This document shows, one piece after another, positions 1-9,107 of a stretch of 64,000 nucleotides of DNA (position 1 is its first letter; every line of letters begins with the position of its first letter). The position numbers and the translations under genes are program-made. The notes under the pieces are model-generated. The model searched no databases. It saw only the letters and a list, made by a program, of their open reading frames with translations, and was not told where the DNA came from. This stretch comes from Streptomyces sp. NBC_01197 (GTDB lineage Bacteria; Actinomycetota; Actinomycetes; Streptomycetales; Streptomycetaceae), in NCBI RefSeq assembly GCF_036010505.1, contig NZ_CP108569.1, positions 3,164,001-3,228,000 of the forward strand. Reading direction: 5' to 3'.

Positions 1-29
1 CCATGTGCGGCAGGGCTGAACGGGCTCGC

Positions 30-1106
30 TCAGACTCCGGCGTAGGAGTGCATGCCGTTGATGAAGATGTTCACGCCGTAGTAGTTCCAGATCCAGCAGG
101 CGAAGGCGAAGAGCGCCAGATAGGCGGCCTTGCGGCCCTTCCAGCCCGCGGTGGCGCGGGCGTGCAGGTAACAGGCGTACACGACCCAGGTGATGAACGA
201 CCAGGTCTCCTTGGGGTCCCAGCCCCAGTAGGTGCCCCAGGCGTCACCGGCCCAGATGGCGCCCGCGATGATCGTGAACGTCCAGAGCGGGAAGACCGCG
301 GCATTGATGCGGTACGCGAACTTGTCGAGCGACGCGGCGGACGGCAGCCGCGAGAGAACCGACTCGGCGAAGGCGCCCGGCTGCTCACCCCGCGCGAGCT
401 TGGCCTCGTAGCGGTCCCGGAAGAGGTAGAGCGCGGTGCCGACGAAGCCCATGTAGAACATGGCGCCGCAGATGATCGCGGTCGAGACGTGGATCCACAG
501 CCAGTACGAGTGCAGCGCCGGGACGAGCTGGTCGCTCTTGGTGTAGAGAACCGTGGTGGCCACACCGAGGTCGAGCAGGACCGTGGTGACCAGGGCGAGC
601 CCCAGCCAGCGGACGTTCTTCTTGACGATGAGCAGGATCAGGTACGCCGCGACCGCCACCGAGGAGAAGGTGATCGAGAACTCGTACATGTTGCCCCACG
701 GCGCCCGCTGCACCGACATGGCGCGGGCCACCACACCGCCCGCCTCCACCAGGAACCCCAGGACGGTCAGCGAGATCGCCATCCGCCCGTACAGGTCGCC
801 CTTCTCGGTGCCGCCGGCGGCGCCGGGGCCGTCGGGGACGTCGCGGGAGCCGGCGGCGGAGCGGGTGATGATCTTCGGCCGGTCCAGTACAGCGGTGCCG
901 CCGCCCTGCTTCTTGACCTGTACCGCGGGGGCCGCGGCCGTGGTCGCGGTCAGCGCGGCGGCGGTACGGCCCACCTTGCTGCGGGCGCCGAACGTCCACT
1001 CCGCGATGTGCGCGAAGAAGGCCAGGGTGTAGACGGCCATCGACGAATAGATGAGCACATTGCTGACGTTCGCCAGGTGCTCGTTGGTTGCGGCGGCGAG
1101 ATTCAC
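30..1106 (-). CDS. ccsB: cytochrome c biogenesis protein CcsB (ResC)
   Basis: System II cytochrome c maturation membrane protein, the haem-handling partner of ResB. The 358-aa product carries the WWD-family haem-binding signature near its C-terminus (WGTYWGWDPKETWSF) and multiple hydrophobic helices, with conserved His residues in the loops. Length fits actinobacterial CcsB. The start is a GTG whose GTGA overlaps the resB stop, so translation is probably coupled; it is the last gene of resA-ccdA-resB-ccsB. Residues about 45-100 form a low-complexity Ala/Gly-rich cytoplasmic linker, common in Streptomyces. Family assignment is firm; the haem role is known from the family. Confidence 0.95.
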   Translation of the reverse strand: MNLAAATNEHLANVSNVLIYSSMAVYTLAFFAHIAEWTFGARSKVGRTAAALTATTAAAPAVQVKKQGGGTAVLDRPKIITRSAAGSRDVPDGPGAAGGTEKGDLYGRMAISLTVLGFLVEAGGVVARAMSVQRAPWGNMYEFSITFSSVAVAAYLILLIVKKNVRWLGLALVTTVLLDLGVATTVLYTKSDQLVPALHSYWLWIHVSTAIICGAMFYMGFVGTALYLFRDRYEAKLARGEQPGAFAESVLSRLPSAASLDKFAYRINAAVFPLWTFTIIAGAIWAGDAWGTYWGWDPKETWSFITWVVYACYLHARATAGWKGRKAAYLALFAFACWIWNYYGVNIFINGMHSYAGV

Positions 1107-2854
1107 TTCTCGGCCCCTTCGGGAGTCTCTGCGGATGCAGCGGAATCAGGCGCCGACGGCGCCACTGAATGGAGCGTTGCGGCCAGGTCGGCCAGCTCCT
1201 CGGGGAGCTTCGCGGATTCGCTCCGGCCGAGCCCGGCCATCTCCACGACGGTCACACCGTCCTCTCCCCGTACGGCGCGGACCCAGATGCGGCGGCGCTG
1301 GATGAACAGCGATCCGGCGAGACCCGCGATGGCCGCCAGCGCGCCGACGAGCGCGAAGTCGGTGCCGGGCTGGTGCGAGATCTTGAAGCTGGCCCACTGC
1401 TTGACGCCGACGAACTGGATCGATCCCTCGCCGTGCGGCAGCTTCATCGTCTCGCCGGGCAGCAGGAGCTTGGCGAGCTTGTTGCCCTTGCTGTCCTTGT
1501 ACTGCGTCATGTGCTTCGAGTTGAGCTGGTACACGCTCTGCGGCAGCCCCGAGTTCACCCCGAGGTCACCGTGGAAGCCGGAGACTGCCATCACCGGGAA
1601 GTCGAGCCCCGGGAAGGTGGAGAACATCGTGCCCTTGCCCTTGCCGGCGTAGGTCGGCACGAACATCGTCTGGAAGCCGAGCTGCTCCTTCTTGCCGGCG
1701 GCGTTGCGGTAGCCGTCCATCACCTTGATGGCGCCGGTCGACGTGGCGTTGGAGTCGAGGGGCAGCAGCGGCACCGCGTCCCGGTAGATCTCCTTGCCCT
1801 TGGGGTCCTTGACCGAGACGATCGGGGCGTAGCCGTGCGAGACCAGGTAGACCTTCGAGCCGTCGACCTCAAGGGGTGTGTTGACCTTGATGACGCCCTT
1901 CTTGTCCTTGCCCTCGGCGCCCTCGGAGTACGTCACATGGGCTTCGTACTTGCGGGGCGTGCCGCGGTTGGGCCCGTTCTTCTCGTACGTCCCGATGAAC
2001 TTGTCCAGCGTGAAGCTGAACGGCGCCAGTTTGTCGGGGTCGAAGAGCGTGCCGGCCTTGAAGTCGTCGTACTGCGTGAGCGTGTTGGAGAAGCCGTCGC
2101 CGTCGACGACCAGCTTGCCGCCCTCGGACTTCCACAGCTGGCCGCTGGCGAAGGAGACCAGGAGCACGATCAGGGCGATGTGGAAGAGCAGATTCCCGGT
2201 CTCGCGCAGGAAGCCCTTCTCGGACGCGACCGCACCCTCGGTGATGTGGGCGCGGAAGCGGCGCTTCTTCAGCATCGCGAGCGCGGCGTCCCGGACGGCC
2301 TCGGGCTCGGACTCCGTACGCCAGGTCGTGTACGCGGGCAACCGGGTCAGCCGCTTGGGCGCGCCCGGCGGGCGGCCGCGCAGCTGTCCGACGAACTGCC
2401 AGGTGCGGGGCACGATGCAGCCGATGAGGGAGATGAACAGCAGGATGTAGATCGCCGAGAACCAGACCGAGCTGTAGACGTGGAAAAGTCCCAGCTTGTC
2501 GTAGATCGGCGCGAGCACATCGTGCTTGGCCTTGAAGTCGGTGACCTTCAGCTCGTCGATGCTCGTCTGCGGGATCAGCGAGCCGGGGATGGCACCCAGC
2601 GACAGCAGAAGCAGCAGGAGCAGCGCGACCCGCATCGAGGTCAGCTGCCGCCAGAACCAGCGGATCCAGCCGATGACACCCATGGCGGGGAGGCTGGAGA
2701 CCGGGTCTTCCCTGGGCGCGGTGGAGAGCTGCGACCCGGCTGCGCCGAGGTCGGTCTCGCTCTCGGCGGCGTCGCTTCCGGCGGCGCCCGCGGCCTCTTC
2801 CGAAGTGGTGTCCTCCGGATTCGTGGCGTCCGTCGTTTCAGTCGTCTTGCTCAT
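1103..2854 (-). CDS. resB: cytochrome c biogenesis protein ResB
   Basis: System II cytochrome c maturation protein that works with CcsB to present haem to apocytochromes outside the membrane. The 583-aa protein begins with an acidic Thr/Ala-rich cytoplasmic tail, then hydrophobic segments, a large extracytoplasmic domain and a final membrane span near residues 500-520, followed by a cytoplasmic tail. This is the ResB plan and usual length. The stop overlaps the ccsB GTG start by 4 bases, and only 7 bases separate its ATG from the ccdA stop, so it sits in one operon with ccdA and resA. Confidence 0.94.
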   Translation of the reverse strand: MSKTTETTDATNPEDTTSEEAAGAAGSDAAESETDLGAAGSQLSTAPREDPVSSLPAMGVIGWIRWFWRQLTSMRVALLLLLLLSLGAIPGSLIPQTSIDELKVTDFKAKHDVLAPIYDKLGLFHVYSSVWFSAIYILLFISLIGCIVPRTWQFVGQLRGRPPGAPKRLTRLPAYTTWRTESEPEAVRDAALAMLKKRRFRAHITEGAVASEKGFLRETGNLLFHIALIVLLVSFASGQLWKSEGGKLVVDGDGFSNTLTQYDDFKAGTLFDPDKLAPFSFTLDKFIGTYEKNGPNRGTPRKYEAHVTYSEGAEGKDKKGVIKVNTPLEVDGSKVYLVSHGYAPIVSVKDPKGKEIYRDAVPLLPLDSNATSTGAIKVMDGYRNAAGKKEQLGFQTMFVPTYAGKGKGTMFSTFPGLDFPVMAVSGFHGDLGVNSGLPQSVYQLNSKHMTQYKDSKGNKLAKLLLPGETMKLPHGEGSIQFVGVKQWASFKISHQPGTDFALVGALAAIAGLAGSLFIQRRRIWVRAVRGEDGVTVVEMAGLGRSESAKLPEELADLAATLHSVAPSAPDSAASAETPEGAEK

Positions 2855-2861
2855 GTGGAAC

Positions 2862-3635
2862 TCAGATCCCCACCGTGTAGCCGGATGACCAGACCTGCAT
2901 CTCCTGGATGATGCGGTCCCAGGCGCCGGTGACGAGCAGCAGTCCGGTCACGATCATCATGATCCCGCCGATGCGCATGACCCAGGCGTAGTGCTTCTTG
3001 ACCCAGCCGAAGGCGCCGAGCGCCTTGCGGAAGGCCACGGCCGCGAGCACGAACGGCACTCCGAGACCGAGGCAGTAAGCGACGGTCAGTATGGCGCCGC
3101 GGCCGGCGGTGCCCTGCTGCGAGGCGAGCAGCTCCACGGAGGACAGCGTCGGCCCCAGGCACGGCGTCCAGCCGATACCGAAGAGCGCACCGAGCAGCGG
3201 GGCCCCGGCCAGACCGGTCACCGGACGTTTGTGCAGCCGGAATTCACGCTGGGTGAGCCAGGGCATCATGCCCATGAAGAAGATCCCGAGCAGGATCATC
3301 AGCCCGCCCAGCACCTTGCTGAGGATGTCCTGGTACGCGAGGAGCTTGCTCCCGAAGAAACCGAAGAGCGCACCGCCCGAGACGAAGACGGCGGTGAAAC
3401 CGACCACGAACAGCGCGGCGCCCGCCGCCATCCGGCCGCGTCTGGCCTGCGCGAGATCCGAACCGCTGACCCCGGTGACGTAACTCAGATAACCGGGGAC
3501 CAGCGGCAGGACGCACGGCGAGAAGAAGGAGATCAGCCCGCCCAGTACGGCGATCGGCAGGGCGACCAGCAGGGCGCCATCGGTGACGGTCCCGCTGATC
3601 CCGGATTCGGCGGCCAGAGTGACGAGCGCGCTCAC
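2862..3635 (-). CDS. ccdA: cytochrome c biogenesis protein CcdA
   Basis: Polytopic membrane thiol-disulfide transporter that passes electrons from cytoplasmic thioredoxin to the extracytoplasmic ResA-type thioredoxin. The product is 257 aa with about six membrane segments. The first hydrophobic block contains the conserved FFSPCVLPLVPGYLSYVTG stretch with one redox Cys; the second Cys lies in the WTPCLGPTLSS motif. The start is a GTG. Four bases separate it from the resA stop and 7 from the resB start, indicating one transcript. Assignment follows directly from the CcdA signature motifs. Confidence 0.95.
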   Translation of the reverse strand: MSALVTLAAESGISGTVTDGALLVALPIAVLGGLISFFSPCVLPLVPGYLSYVTGVSGSDLAQARRGRMAAGAALFVVGFTAVFVSGGALFGFFGSKLLAYQDILSKVLGGLMILLGIFFMGMMPWLTQREFRLHKRPVTGLAGAPLLGALFGIGWTPCLGPTLSSVELLASQQGTAGRGAILTVAYCLGLGVPFVLAAVAFRKALGAFGWVKKHYAWVMRIGGIMMIVTGLLLVTGAWDRIIQEMQVWSSGYTVGI

Positions 3636-3639
3636 CGGA

Positions 3640-4260
3640 TCACTTCTCCGCGATCAGCGGGTCGATCATCTTGCGCAGTGTGTCCTCTTCGACCCCGCCC
3701 GCCTTGCGGGCAGCGATCTTCCCGTCGCGGTCGACAACGACCGTGGAGGGAATGGCCTGCGGGTTCAGGCTGCCCGCGGGGAAGCGGAGCAGCAGCTTGC
3801 CGCTCGGGTCGTAGAGGCTCGGGTACGGGACGTCGTAGTTCTTCTCGAACGCCTTGGCCGGGCCGGTGGAGGTGTCACGGGTGTTGATCCCGACGAACTC
3901 GACGCCCTTGGACTTGAGGTCCCTGGAGACCTTCGCCAGGTTCCCCGCCTCCGCGCGGCACGGCGGGCACCAGGAGCCCCAGACGTTGAACACCACGATC
4001 TTGCCCTTGTAGGCGCCCGCCACGTCGAGGGTCTTGCCGTCGACGGTCTTGCCGGACAGTTGGGGCGCGGTCTGGCGCCCGCTCTTCGCCGCGGTGACGA
4101 TGCCACTGCTGCTGGTGACGTAGCGGGAGCCCTGGGAACTGCTCACCTTGGCGCCGGATCCGCACGCCGACAGAGCGAGCGCGGAAACCGCGACCACTGC
4201 GCCCAGCTGGGCGGCGCGGCGGACATCGGTGCGGCGACGGAGAGGGCGCGTAAGAGCCAT
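3640..4260 (-). CDS. resA: TlpA/ResA-family thiol-disulfide oxidoreductase lipoprotein
   Basis: Membrane-anchored extracytoplasmic thioredoxin that keeps apocytochrome c haem-binding cysteines reduced. The 206-aa product has a basic N-terminus, a hydrophobic segment and a lipobox ending LSAC at about residue 33. A thioredoxin fold follows with active-site WCPPCR in the context VWGSWCPPCRAEAGNL and a cis-Pro region near IPSTVVVDRDG. It is the first gene of the four-gene cytochrome c maturation operon and would receive electrons from the neighbouring CcdA. The gene name reflects role by context; it could equally be labelled tlpA. Confidence 0.92.
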   Translation of the reverse strand: MALTRPLRRRTDVRRAAQLGAVVAVSALALSACGSGAKVSSSQGSRYVTSSSGIVTAAKSGRQTAPQLSGKTVDGKTLDVAGAYKGKIVVFNVWGSWCPPCRAEAGNLAKVSRDLKSKGVEFVGINTRDTSTGPAKAFEKNYDVPYPSLYDPSGKLLLRFPAGSLNPQAIPSTVVVDRDGKIAARKAGGVEEDTLRKMIDPLIAEK

Positions 4261-4327
4261 GTGAAAAGTTTCGCATGGCCGGTTCCCGGATCTCGGGCAC
4301 CCCCCTCACTGCCCGGAAAGCCCGATG

Positions 4328-5563
4328 TCAAGCAGCCTTAAGGAAACTGTTCCAACCACCGGCCGGCCGCTGCCCGACTTCGAGGGAACGCAGCTTGTCG
4401 AGCACAGCGGGGTCCTGCACATCGAGCCAGTCGCAGAACTGCCGGAAGGAGACGAGCCGTACGTCGGGACGGCCCGCGATCTTCTTCATCGCTTCCTCGA
4501 CTGCGTCCATGTAGATGCCGCCGTTCCACTCCTCGAAGTGGTTGCCGATGTACATGGGTGCGCGGTTCGTTTCGTACGCCCGCTGAAATCCGGCGAAATA
4601 CGAGTCGGCCGCCTGCCTACGCCAGTAGGGATAGTGCGACGTCATGCCTTTTGTCGAATTCTTGGACTGGTTGGCCAGCATGTTGTAGTCCATCGAGAGC
4701 ACCTCGAAGTTGTGCCCAGGGAACGGGATCTGCTGCAGCGGGAGGTCCCAGAGTCCGCCGCGCTTGACCGGCCAGGTCTGCATACCGCCGGGCGAACTGG
4801 CGTCATAGCGCCAGCCGAGCTTCTTCGCCGTGGGCAACAGATTGTCCTGGCCGAGCAGGCACGGGGTGCGGCTGCCGACGAGTTCCTTGCGGTAGTCGAA
4901 AGGCAGCGGGGGCTCGTCGTGCCAGCCCGTGTTCGTCCGCCATTCGGTGACGAACGAGACGGCCTGGTCGATCTCGCTCTGCCACTGCTCGGGGGTCCAG
5001 TTCCCGACCGAACCCGAAGTGGTGCCGCAGAAATGCCCGTTGAAGTGCGTCCCGATCTCGTGGCCGTCGAGCCAGGCCTGGCGGGTGTACTTCATGGTCG
5101 CCTTGATGTGGTCATCATTGAGATAACCGATGGCGGATGCGCCGACCGGGTTGTTCGGCGGGCGGTAGAGAGATTTCTTCGACTCGGGCAGCAGGTACAG
5201 CCCGGAGAGGAAGAACGTCATCCCGGCCTGGTGCTCTTTCGCGAGTTTCAGGAATCGCGGGAAAAGGCCGTTGCCGACCTCGCCTGCGCCGTCCCAGGAG
5301 AAAATCACGAACTGCGGCGGGGTCTGCCCCGGCTCCAGGCGCACCGGCTTCTCCGGCTGGTTCGGCTGGAGACCGGTGTCGGCGGTGGACCCGTCTCCGA
5401 TCAGCCGGAGCGGACCCTTCTGCGGGCCGGCGCCCGCACCCCGGCTGCCCTTTTCCGTGCTGCCGACTGTGGACTTTCCGCCGGCTCCGCAGCCTGCCAG
5501 GCCGGCCGCGGCCGCAGCCCCGGCCCCCAGTCCCAGCAGGCCCCTCCTGCTCATGTTGCGCAT
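4328..5563 (-). CDS. Tat-dependent lipoprotein, polysaccharide-deacetylase-like
   Basis: The product (about 411 aa) starts with a twin-arginine-type signal (MSRRGLLGLGAG), an Ala-rich hydrophobic core and a lipobox LAGC, so it should be exported by Tat and lipidated. The mature part resembles the NodB/polysaccharide deacetylase superfamily: an early FVIFSWDGAG strand with an Asp, then a His motif in GHEIGTHFNGHFCG. The sugar substrate cannot be inferred. The start chosen is the ATG with a GGGTG about 5 bases upstream; ATGs at 5575 and 5554 are alternatives. It is monocistronic, 57 bases downstream of the histidine phosphatase gene. Confidence 0.8.
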   Translation of the reverse strand: MRNMSRRGLLGLGAGAAAAAGLAGCGAGGKSTVGSTEKGSRGAGAGPQKGPLRLIGDGSTADTGLQPNQPEKPVRLEPGQTPPQFVIFSWDGAGEVGNGLFPRFLKLAKEHQAGMTFFLSGLYLLPESKKSLYRPPNNPVGASAIGYLNDDHIKATMKYTRQAWLDGHEIGTHFNGHFCGTTSGSVGNWTPEQWQSEIDQAVSFVTEWRTNTGWHDEPPLPFDYRKELVGSRTPCLLGQDNLLPTAKKLGWRYDASSPGGMQTWPVKRGGLWDLPLQQIPFPGHNFEVLSMDYNMLANQSKNSTKGMTSHYPYWRRQAADSYFAGFQRAYETNRAPMYIGNHFEEWNGGIYMDAVEEAMKKIAGRPDVRLVSFRQFCDWLDVQDPAVLDKLRSLEVGQRPAGGWNSFLKAA

Positions 5564-5668
5564 CGCGTCACCCATCTGTTGCGTCGTCCGACGGCCCATA
5601 CAATCGGGCAACCGGTCAGATGATGGGATTAACGTGATGGTTCCGACTAACCGGTACTATTTTTCACC

Positions 5669-6367
5669 CTATGCGCCGAACGCTTTTGCTTTTCCTTTGG
5701 CGGGCTTTGCACCGGCCAGGAGATGGGACGGCACCAGGTCCCTCGCCGGTTCCGTGTAACCGACGGAGACGATCCGGTCACCCTGGTACGTGAAGGTCGT
5801 CAGCGAGGCGAGCGTGCACTGCCGCTTGCGCGGGTCGTGCCACAGGCGCCGCCGCTCGACGAAGCTCCGCACGGTCCAGATCGGCAACTGGTGGCTGATG
5901 CAGACCGCCTCGTGCCCGCGGGCGGCGTCCCGCGCGGAGTTCAGCGCGCCCATCATCCGGACGACCTGGTCCACGTACGGCTCGCCCCAGGACGGCCGGA
6001 ACGGGTTGGTGAGGTACTTCCAGTTCGCGGGCCTGCTCAGGGCGCCGTCCCCGACGCCGAACGTCTTGCCCTCGAAGATGTTCTCGGCCTCGATGAGCCG
6101 CGCGTCGGTGGCGAGTTCGAGGCCGTGCGAGGTGGCGACCGGGGCCGCGGTCTCCTGCGCACGCTCCAGCGGGGAGGCCACGACATGGGTGACGTCCCGG
6201 CCCGCGAGGTGCTCGGCGACCCGGTCGGCCATCTGCCGGCCCAGCTCGGAGAGGTGGTAGCCGGGGCGGCGCCCGTACAGCACACCGTCCGGGTTGTGCA
6301 CCTCACCGTGGCGCATCAGATGCACGACGGTGATCTCGTTGCTTCTGACACTGCTGCTGTCGTTCAT
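5669..6367 (-). CDS. histidine phosphatase family (phosphoglycerate-mutase-like) protein
   Basis: A 232-aa cytosolic phosphatase of the phosphohistidine branch. The phosphoacceptor motif LMRHGEV lies near residue 18, and later features include [13 protein letters not shown] and a second His in [12 protein letters not shown], which together make the catalytic pocket. The C-terminus is basic and Ala/Lys-rich. The start ATG overlaps the hemL stop by 4 bases, so it is co-translated with hemL. This linkage suggests a housekeeping role near tetrapyrrole metabolism, but the substrate is unknown; mutase activity is unlikely from context alone. Confidence 0.9.
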   Translation of the reverse strand: MNDSSSVRSNEITVVHLMRHGEVHNPDGVLYGRRPGYHLSELGRQMADRVAEHLAGRDVTHVVASPLERAQETAAPVATSHGLELATDARLIEAENIFEGKTFGVGDGALSRPANWKYLTNPFRPSWGEPYVDQVVRMMGALNSARDAARGHEAVCISHQLPIWTVRSFVERRRLWHDPRKRQCTLASLTTFTYQGDRIVSVGYTEPARDLVPSHLLAGAKPAKGKAKAFGA

Positions 6368-7686
6368 GCGGACACCTCGGCGGCGGCTCGGGCGGCGGCG
6401 GGCAGCGCGGCGGCGATGCGCTCGACCGCCCGCTCGTCGTGCGTGGTCGAAACGAACCAGGACTCGAAGGCCGACGGCGGGAGGTAGACACCCTGTTCCA
6501 GCATCGAGTGGAAGAACGGGGTGAAGCGGAAGGCTTCCTGGGCCTTGGCGTCCTCGTAGTCGCGGACGGGGCTGTCGCTGAAGAAGACAGAGAACATGTT
6601 GCTCGCCGTCTGGACCGTGTGCGCGACACCCTCCTTGCTGAGCGCCGCGGTGACCAGGCCCTGGATCTCCCGGGAGACCGCGTCGACCTTCTCGTACGCG
6701 GCGTCGTCGAGCAGCCGCAGCTGGGCGAGCCCGGCGGCGGTGGCGACCGGGTTCCCGGAGAGCGTGCCCGCCTGGTAGACGGGGCCGACGGGCGCCAGAT
6801 ACGCCATGACGTCCGCGCGTCCGCCGAACGCGGCGGCCGGGAAGCCGCCGCCCATGACCTTGCCGAAGGTCATCAGGTCGGGGCGGACCCCGTCGACGCC
6901 GTACCAGCCGGCCTTCGAGGTACGGAAACCGGTCATCACCTCGTCGGAGATGTACAGCGCGCCGTCGGCGGAGCAGAGCTCCTTGAGCCCGGCGTTGAAC
7001 CCGTCGACGGGCGGCACCACTCCCATGTTCCCCGCGGACGCCTCGGTGATCACACAGGCGATCTCACCGGGGTGGGCGGCGAAGGCCTGGCGTACGGCTT
7101 CGAGGTCGTTGTACGGCAGGACGATGGTGTCGCCGGTCTGCGCGCCGGTCACCCCCGGCGTGTCGGGAAGCCCGAAGGTCGCCACACCCGATCCGGCGGC
7201 GGCCAGCAGCGCGTCCACATGTCCGTGGTAACAGCCGGCGAACTTCACCACCTTGGCCCGGCCGGTGAAACCGCGGGCGAGCCGGATGGCCGACATGGTC
7301 GCCTCGGTGCCCGATGACACCAGGCGCACCTGCTCGACGGGCTCGATACGGGCGACGATCTCCTCGGCGAGTGCGACCTCGCCCTCCCCCGGCGTACCGA
7401 AGGAGGTGCCGCGCGCGACGGCGGCCTGCACGGCGGCGACGACCTCGGGGTGCGAGTGCCCGAGGATCATCGGACCCCACGAGCACACGAGGTCGACGTA
7501 CTCACGGCCGTCGGCGTCGGTCAGATAGGGACCGGTACCGGACACCATGAACCGGGGCGTACCGCCCACGGCACGGAAGGCGCGTACCGGAGAGTTCACC
7601 CCGCCGGGGGTCACAAGGGACGCACGGTCGAAGAGCGTCTGCGAAACTGGGGCATCGTATTCGTACGGATAGCTCACACAAGCCAT
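6364..7686 (-). CDS. hemL: glutamate-1-semialdehyde 2,1-aminomutase
   Basis: PLP-dependent aminomutase that converts glutamate-1-semialdehyde to 5-aminolevulinate, the step after HemA in the C5 pathway. The PLP lysine sits in the motif [18 protein letters not shown], and the class-III aminotransferase cofactor motif SDEVMTGFR precedes it. From the ATG at 7686 the protein is 440 aa; a GTG at 7677 ([10 protein letters not shown]) gives a more conserved-looking N-terminus. The reading frame stays open further upstream to 7905, but that part looks non-coding and opposes the next gene. hemA, hemB, hemC and hemD lie 40 kb away in this window. Confidence 0.95.
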   Translation of the reverse strand: MACVSYPYEYDAPVSQTLFDRASLVTPGGVNSPVRAFRAVGGTPRFMVSGTGPYLTDADGREYVDLVCSWGPMILGHSHPEVVAAVQAAVARGTSFGTPGEGEVALAEEIVARIEPVEQVRLVSSGTEATMSAIRLARGFTGRAKVVKFAGCYHGHVDALLAAAGSGVATFGLPDTPGVTGAQTGDTIVLPYNDLEAVRQAFAAHPGEIACVITEASAGNMGVVPPVDGFNAGLKELCSADGALYISDEVMTGFRTSKAGWYGVDGVRPDLMTFGKVMGGGFPAAAFGGRADVMAYLAPVGPVYQAGTLSGNPVATAAGLAQLRLLDDAAYEKVDAVSREIQGLVTAALSKEGVAHTVQTASNMFSVFFSDSPVRDYEDAKAQEAFRFTPFFHSMLEQGVYLPPSAFESWFVSTTHDERAVERIAAALPAAARAAAEVSA

Positions 7687-7757
7687 GGTGTCAGAGGCGC
7701 AGACGGTATTGCGGACAGGTGTTTCACCGCACATCCGTGGGGGAGGTCTCTGACACG

Positions 7758-8372
7758 ATGATCGGGTTGCGCGGCGGGGGCCGCGAGTGGTCGGGTGGAG
7801 ATATGCATCGCGGTGGCGGACTGGGTGAGGGGACCGATGACCTCGGTCCCGAGCCTGCCCGAAGGGGAAAGCACCGACGAGAGGCAGAGGCGCGGGCGAA
7901 GGCACGGAGTACGGGAAGCAGGAGTGGTGGGCTTGTGGGCGTGACCTACAAGTACTTCGGCGCGCCCGACGGGGCGACGGCGGCCCGGGTACCGGTCACC
8001 ATGCGCCCCGAGCAGCTGGGCGGCGACGAGCTCGGCATGGGCGGCATGTTCACGAAGATAAAGCCGGAGACGATGGCCGCCATGGTCCTCACCGGCATCC
8101 AGGGCATACCCCTGGGCAAAGTGCCCCCACTGGAACTGGTCGTGCTGCACCCCGACTACGCGGTCGTGAAGCTCCCGATGACGGTCGTGGACCCGCTGCG
8201 CGGGGTGGGCGAGGAATCGGTGGGAGCCGCGGCCTTCATCTGGTCGACGGTCCCGGACCGCGGCGGCCCCCGGGACGCGTTCAACGCGTACCAACTGCTG
8301 CACGAATGGCAGGACTTCAGCCACCGGCTGCATGACGCGGGGCATCAGGCTTACTGCCTGGTGTGGCCGTGA
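7758..8372 (+). CDS. conserved hypothetical protein
   Basis: A protein of about 204 aa divergent from hemL. The first 55 or so residues are basic and low-complexity (Gly/Arg/Glu-rich). The remainder is a compact globular domain with [18 protein letters not shown], an [27 protein letters not shown] core and a Trp/His-rich C-terminus ending CLVWP. I do not recognise a named fold. Strong G/C third-position bias supports it being real. The start at 7758 follows an AGG-rich stretch, but Met at 7803 or a GTG around 7936 are plausible alternatives. It shares a short divergent control region with hemL. Confidence 0.75.
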   Translation: MIGLRGGGREWSGGDMHRGGGLGEGTDDLGPEPARRGKHRREAEARAKARSTGSRSGGLVGVTYKYFGAPDGATAARVPVTMRPEQLGGDELGMGGMFTKIKPETMAAMVLTGIQGIPLGKVPPLELVVLHPDYAVVKLPMTVVDPLRGVGEESVGAAAFIWSTVPDRGGPRDAFNAYQLLHEWQDFSHRLHDAGHQAYCLVWP

Positions 8373-8436
8373 GCGGGGCCGGTACCGTACCCGGTCGCCG
8401 GTGTGCCGTGCCGGACGGACATACCGGGCGGAGGCG

Positions 8437-9000
8437 TCAGGTGGAGCGGTGCACGGGTGGATCGGACCAGCCGAGCGGATAGAGCACGGCCTCCTTGCCC
8501 TGGACGGCGGGCTCCCCGCCCGCGTCGCTGAAGGCCGTCAGCGCCTTCACCAGGGCCGACCTCTCTTCGGGGGCGAGCTTCTCCACCACCGTGGCGATCT
8601 CCCGCCGGCGGCGGGCGGTGACCTCCTCGACCAGCCGGCGCCCCTCGGCGGTGAGGCGCAGCAGTGTGGCCCGCCGGTCGTCCGGGTCGGACTGCCGGTC
8701 GGCGAGGCCGGCCGAGATGAGGCGGTCGAGCATGCGCATCGCCGTCGACGGATTCACATCGAGCAGTTCGGCGAGCACCACGAGTTTCGCCGTGTCGTAC
8801 GTCGACAGCACGACGAGCAGCCGGAACTGAGGCAGCGTGACCCGGTCCTCCACCTCGGCCAGCGACCTGGCCGACACGGCCACCAGCAGACGGGACGCCG
8901 TCAGCACCGCGTGGGTCACCGCGTCGACGTCGTCGGCGCCCGGGGCGGTTGCGCTACCGGGGCGGGCGGTGGGTACCAGGGGCCGTGCCCGGGTCGGCAT
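8437..9000 (-). CDS. MarR-family transcriptional regulator
   Basis: A 187-aa winged-helix regulator. The helix-turn-helix covers LPQFRLLVVLSTYDTAKLVVLAELLDVNPSTAMRMLDRL (shown here only as a span, residues about 63-100), followed by the wing motif SDPDDRRATLLRLTAEG that is diagnostic of MarR proteins. It lies directly downstream of the ClC gene on the same strand with a gap of about 107 bases. Two TTTGC...GCAAA sites before the ClC gene make it a good candidate for autoregulating the pair. The ligand is unknown. Confidence 0.9.
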   Translation of the reverse strand: MPTRARPLVPTARPGSATAPGADDVDAVTHAVLTASRLLVAVSARSLAEVEDRVTLPQFRLLVVLSTYDTAKLVVLAELLDVNPSTAMRMLDRLISAGLADRQSDPDDRRATLLRLTAEGRRLVEEVTARRRREIATVVEKLAPEERSALVKALTAFSDAGGEPAVQGKEAVLYPLGWSDPPVHRST

Positions 9001-9107
9001 CGGTACCAGGGCCGGTGGGGTGCGGTCGCGCGCTCATGCTTCTTTGTACCGCGCCGAGCGCCGGGTTTCCGCCGCCGGTGCCCGCCCCGGTTTCAGGACC
9101 AGCAGGG

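Noticed and set aside
3..1652. Long plus-strand open frame opposite ccsB/resB
   Set aside because: Arg/Gly/Glu-rich translation with no domain, antisense to two firmly identified genes; a product of high G+C.
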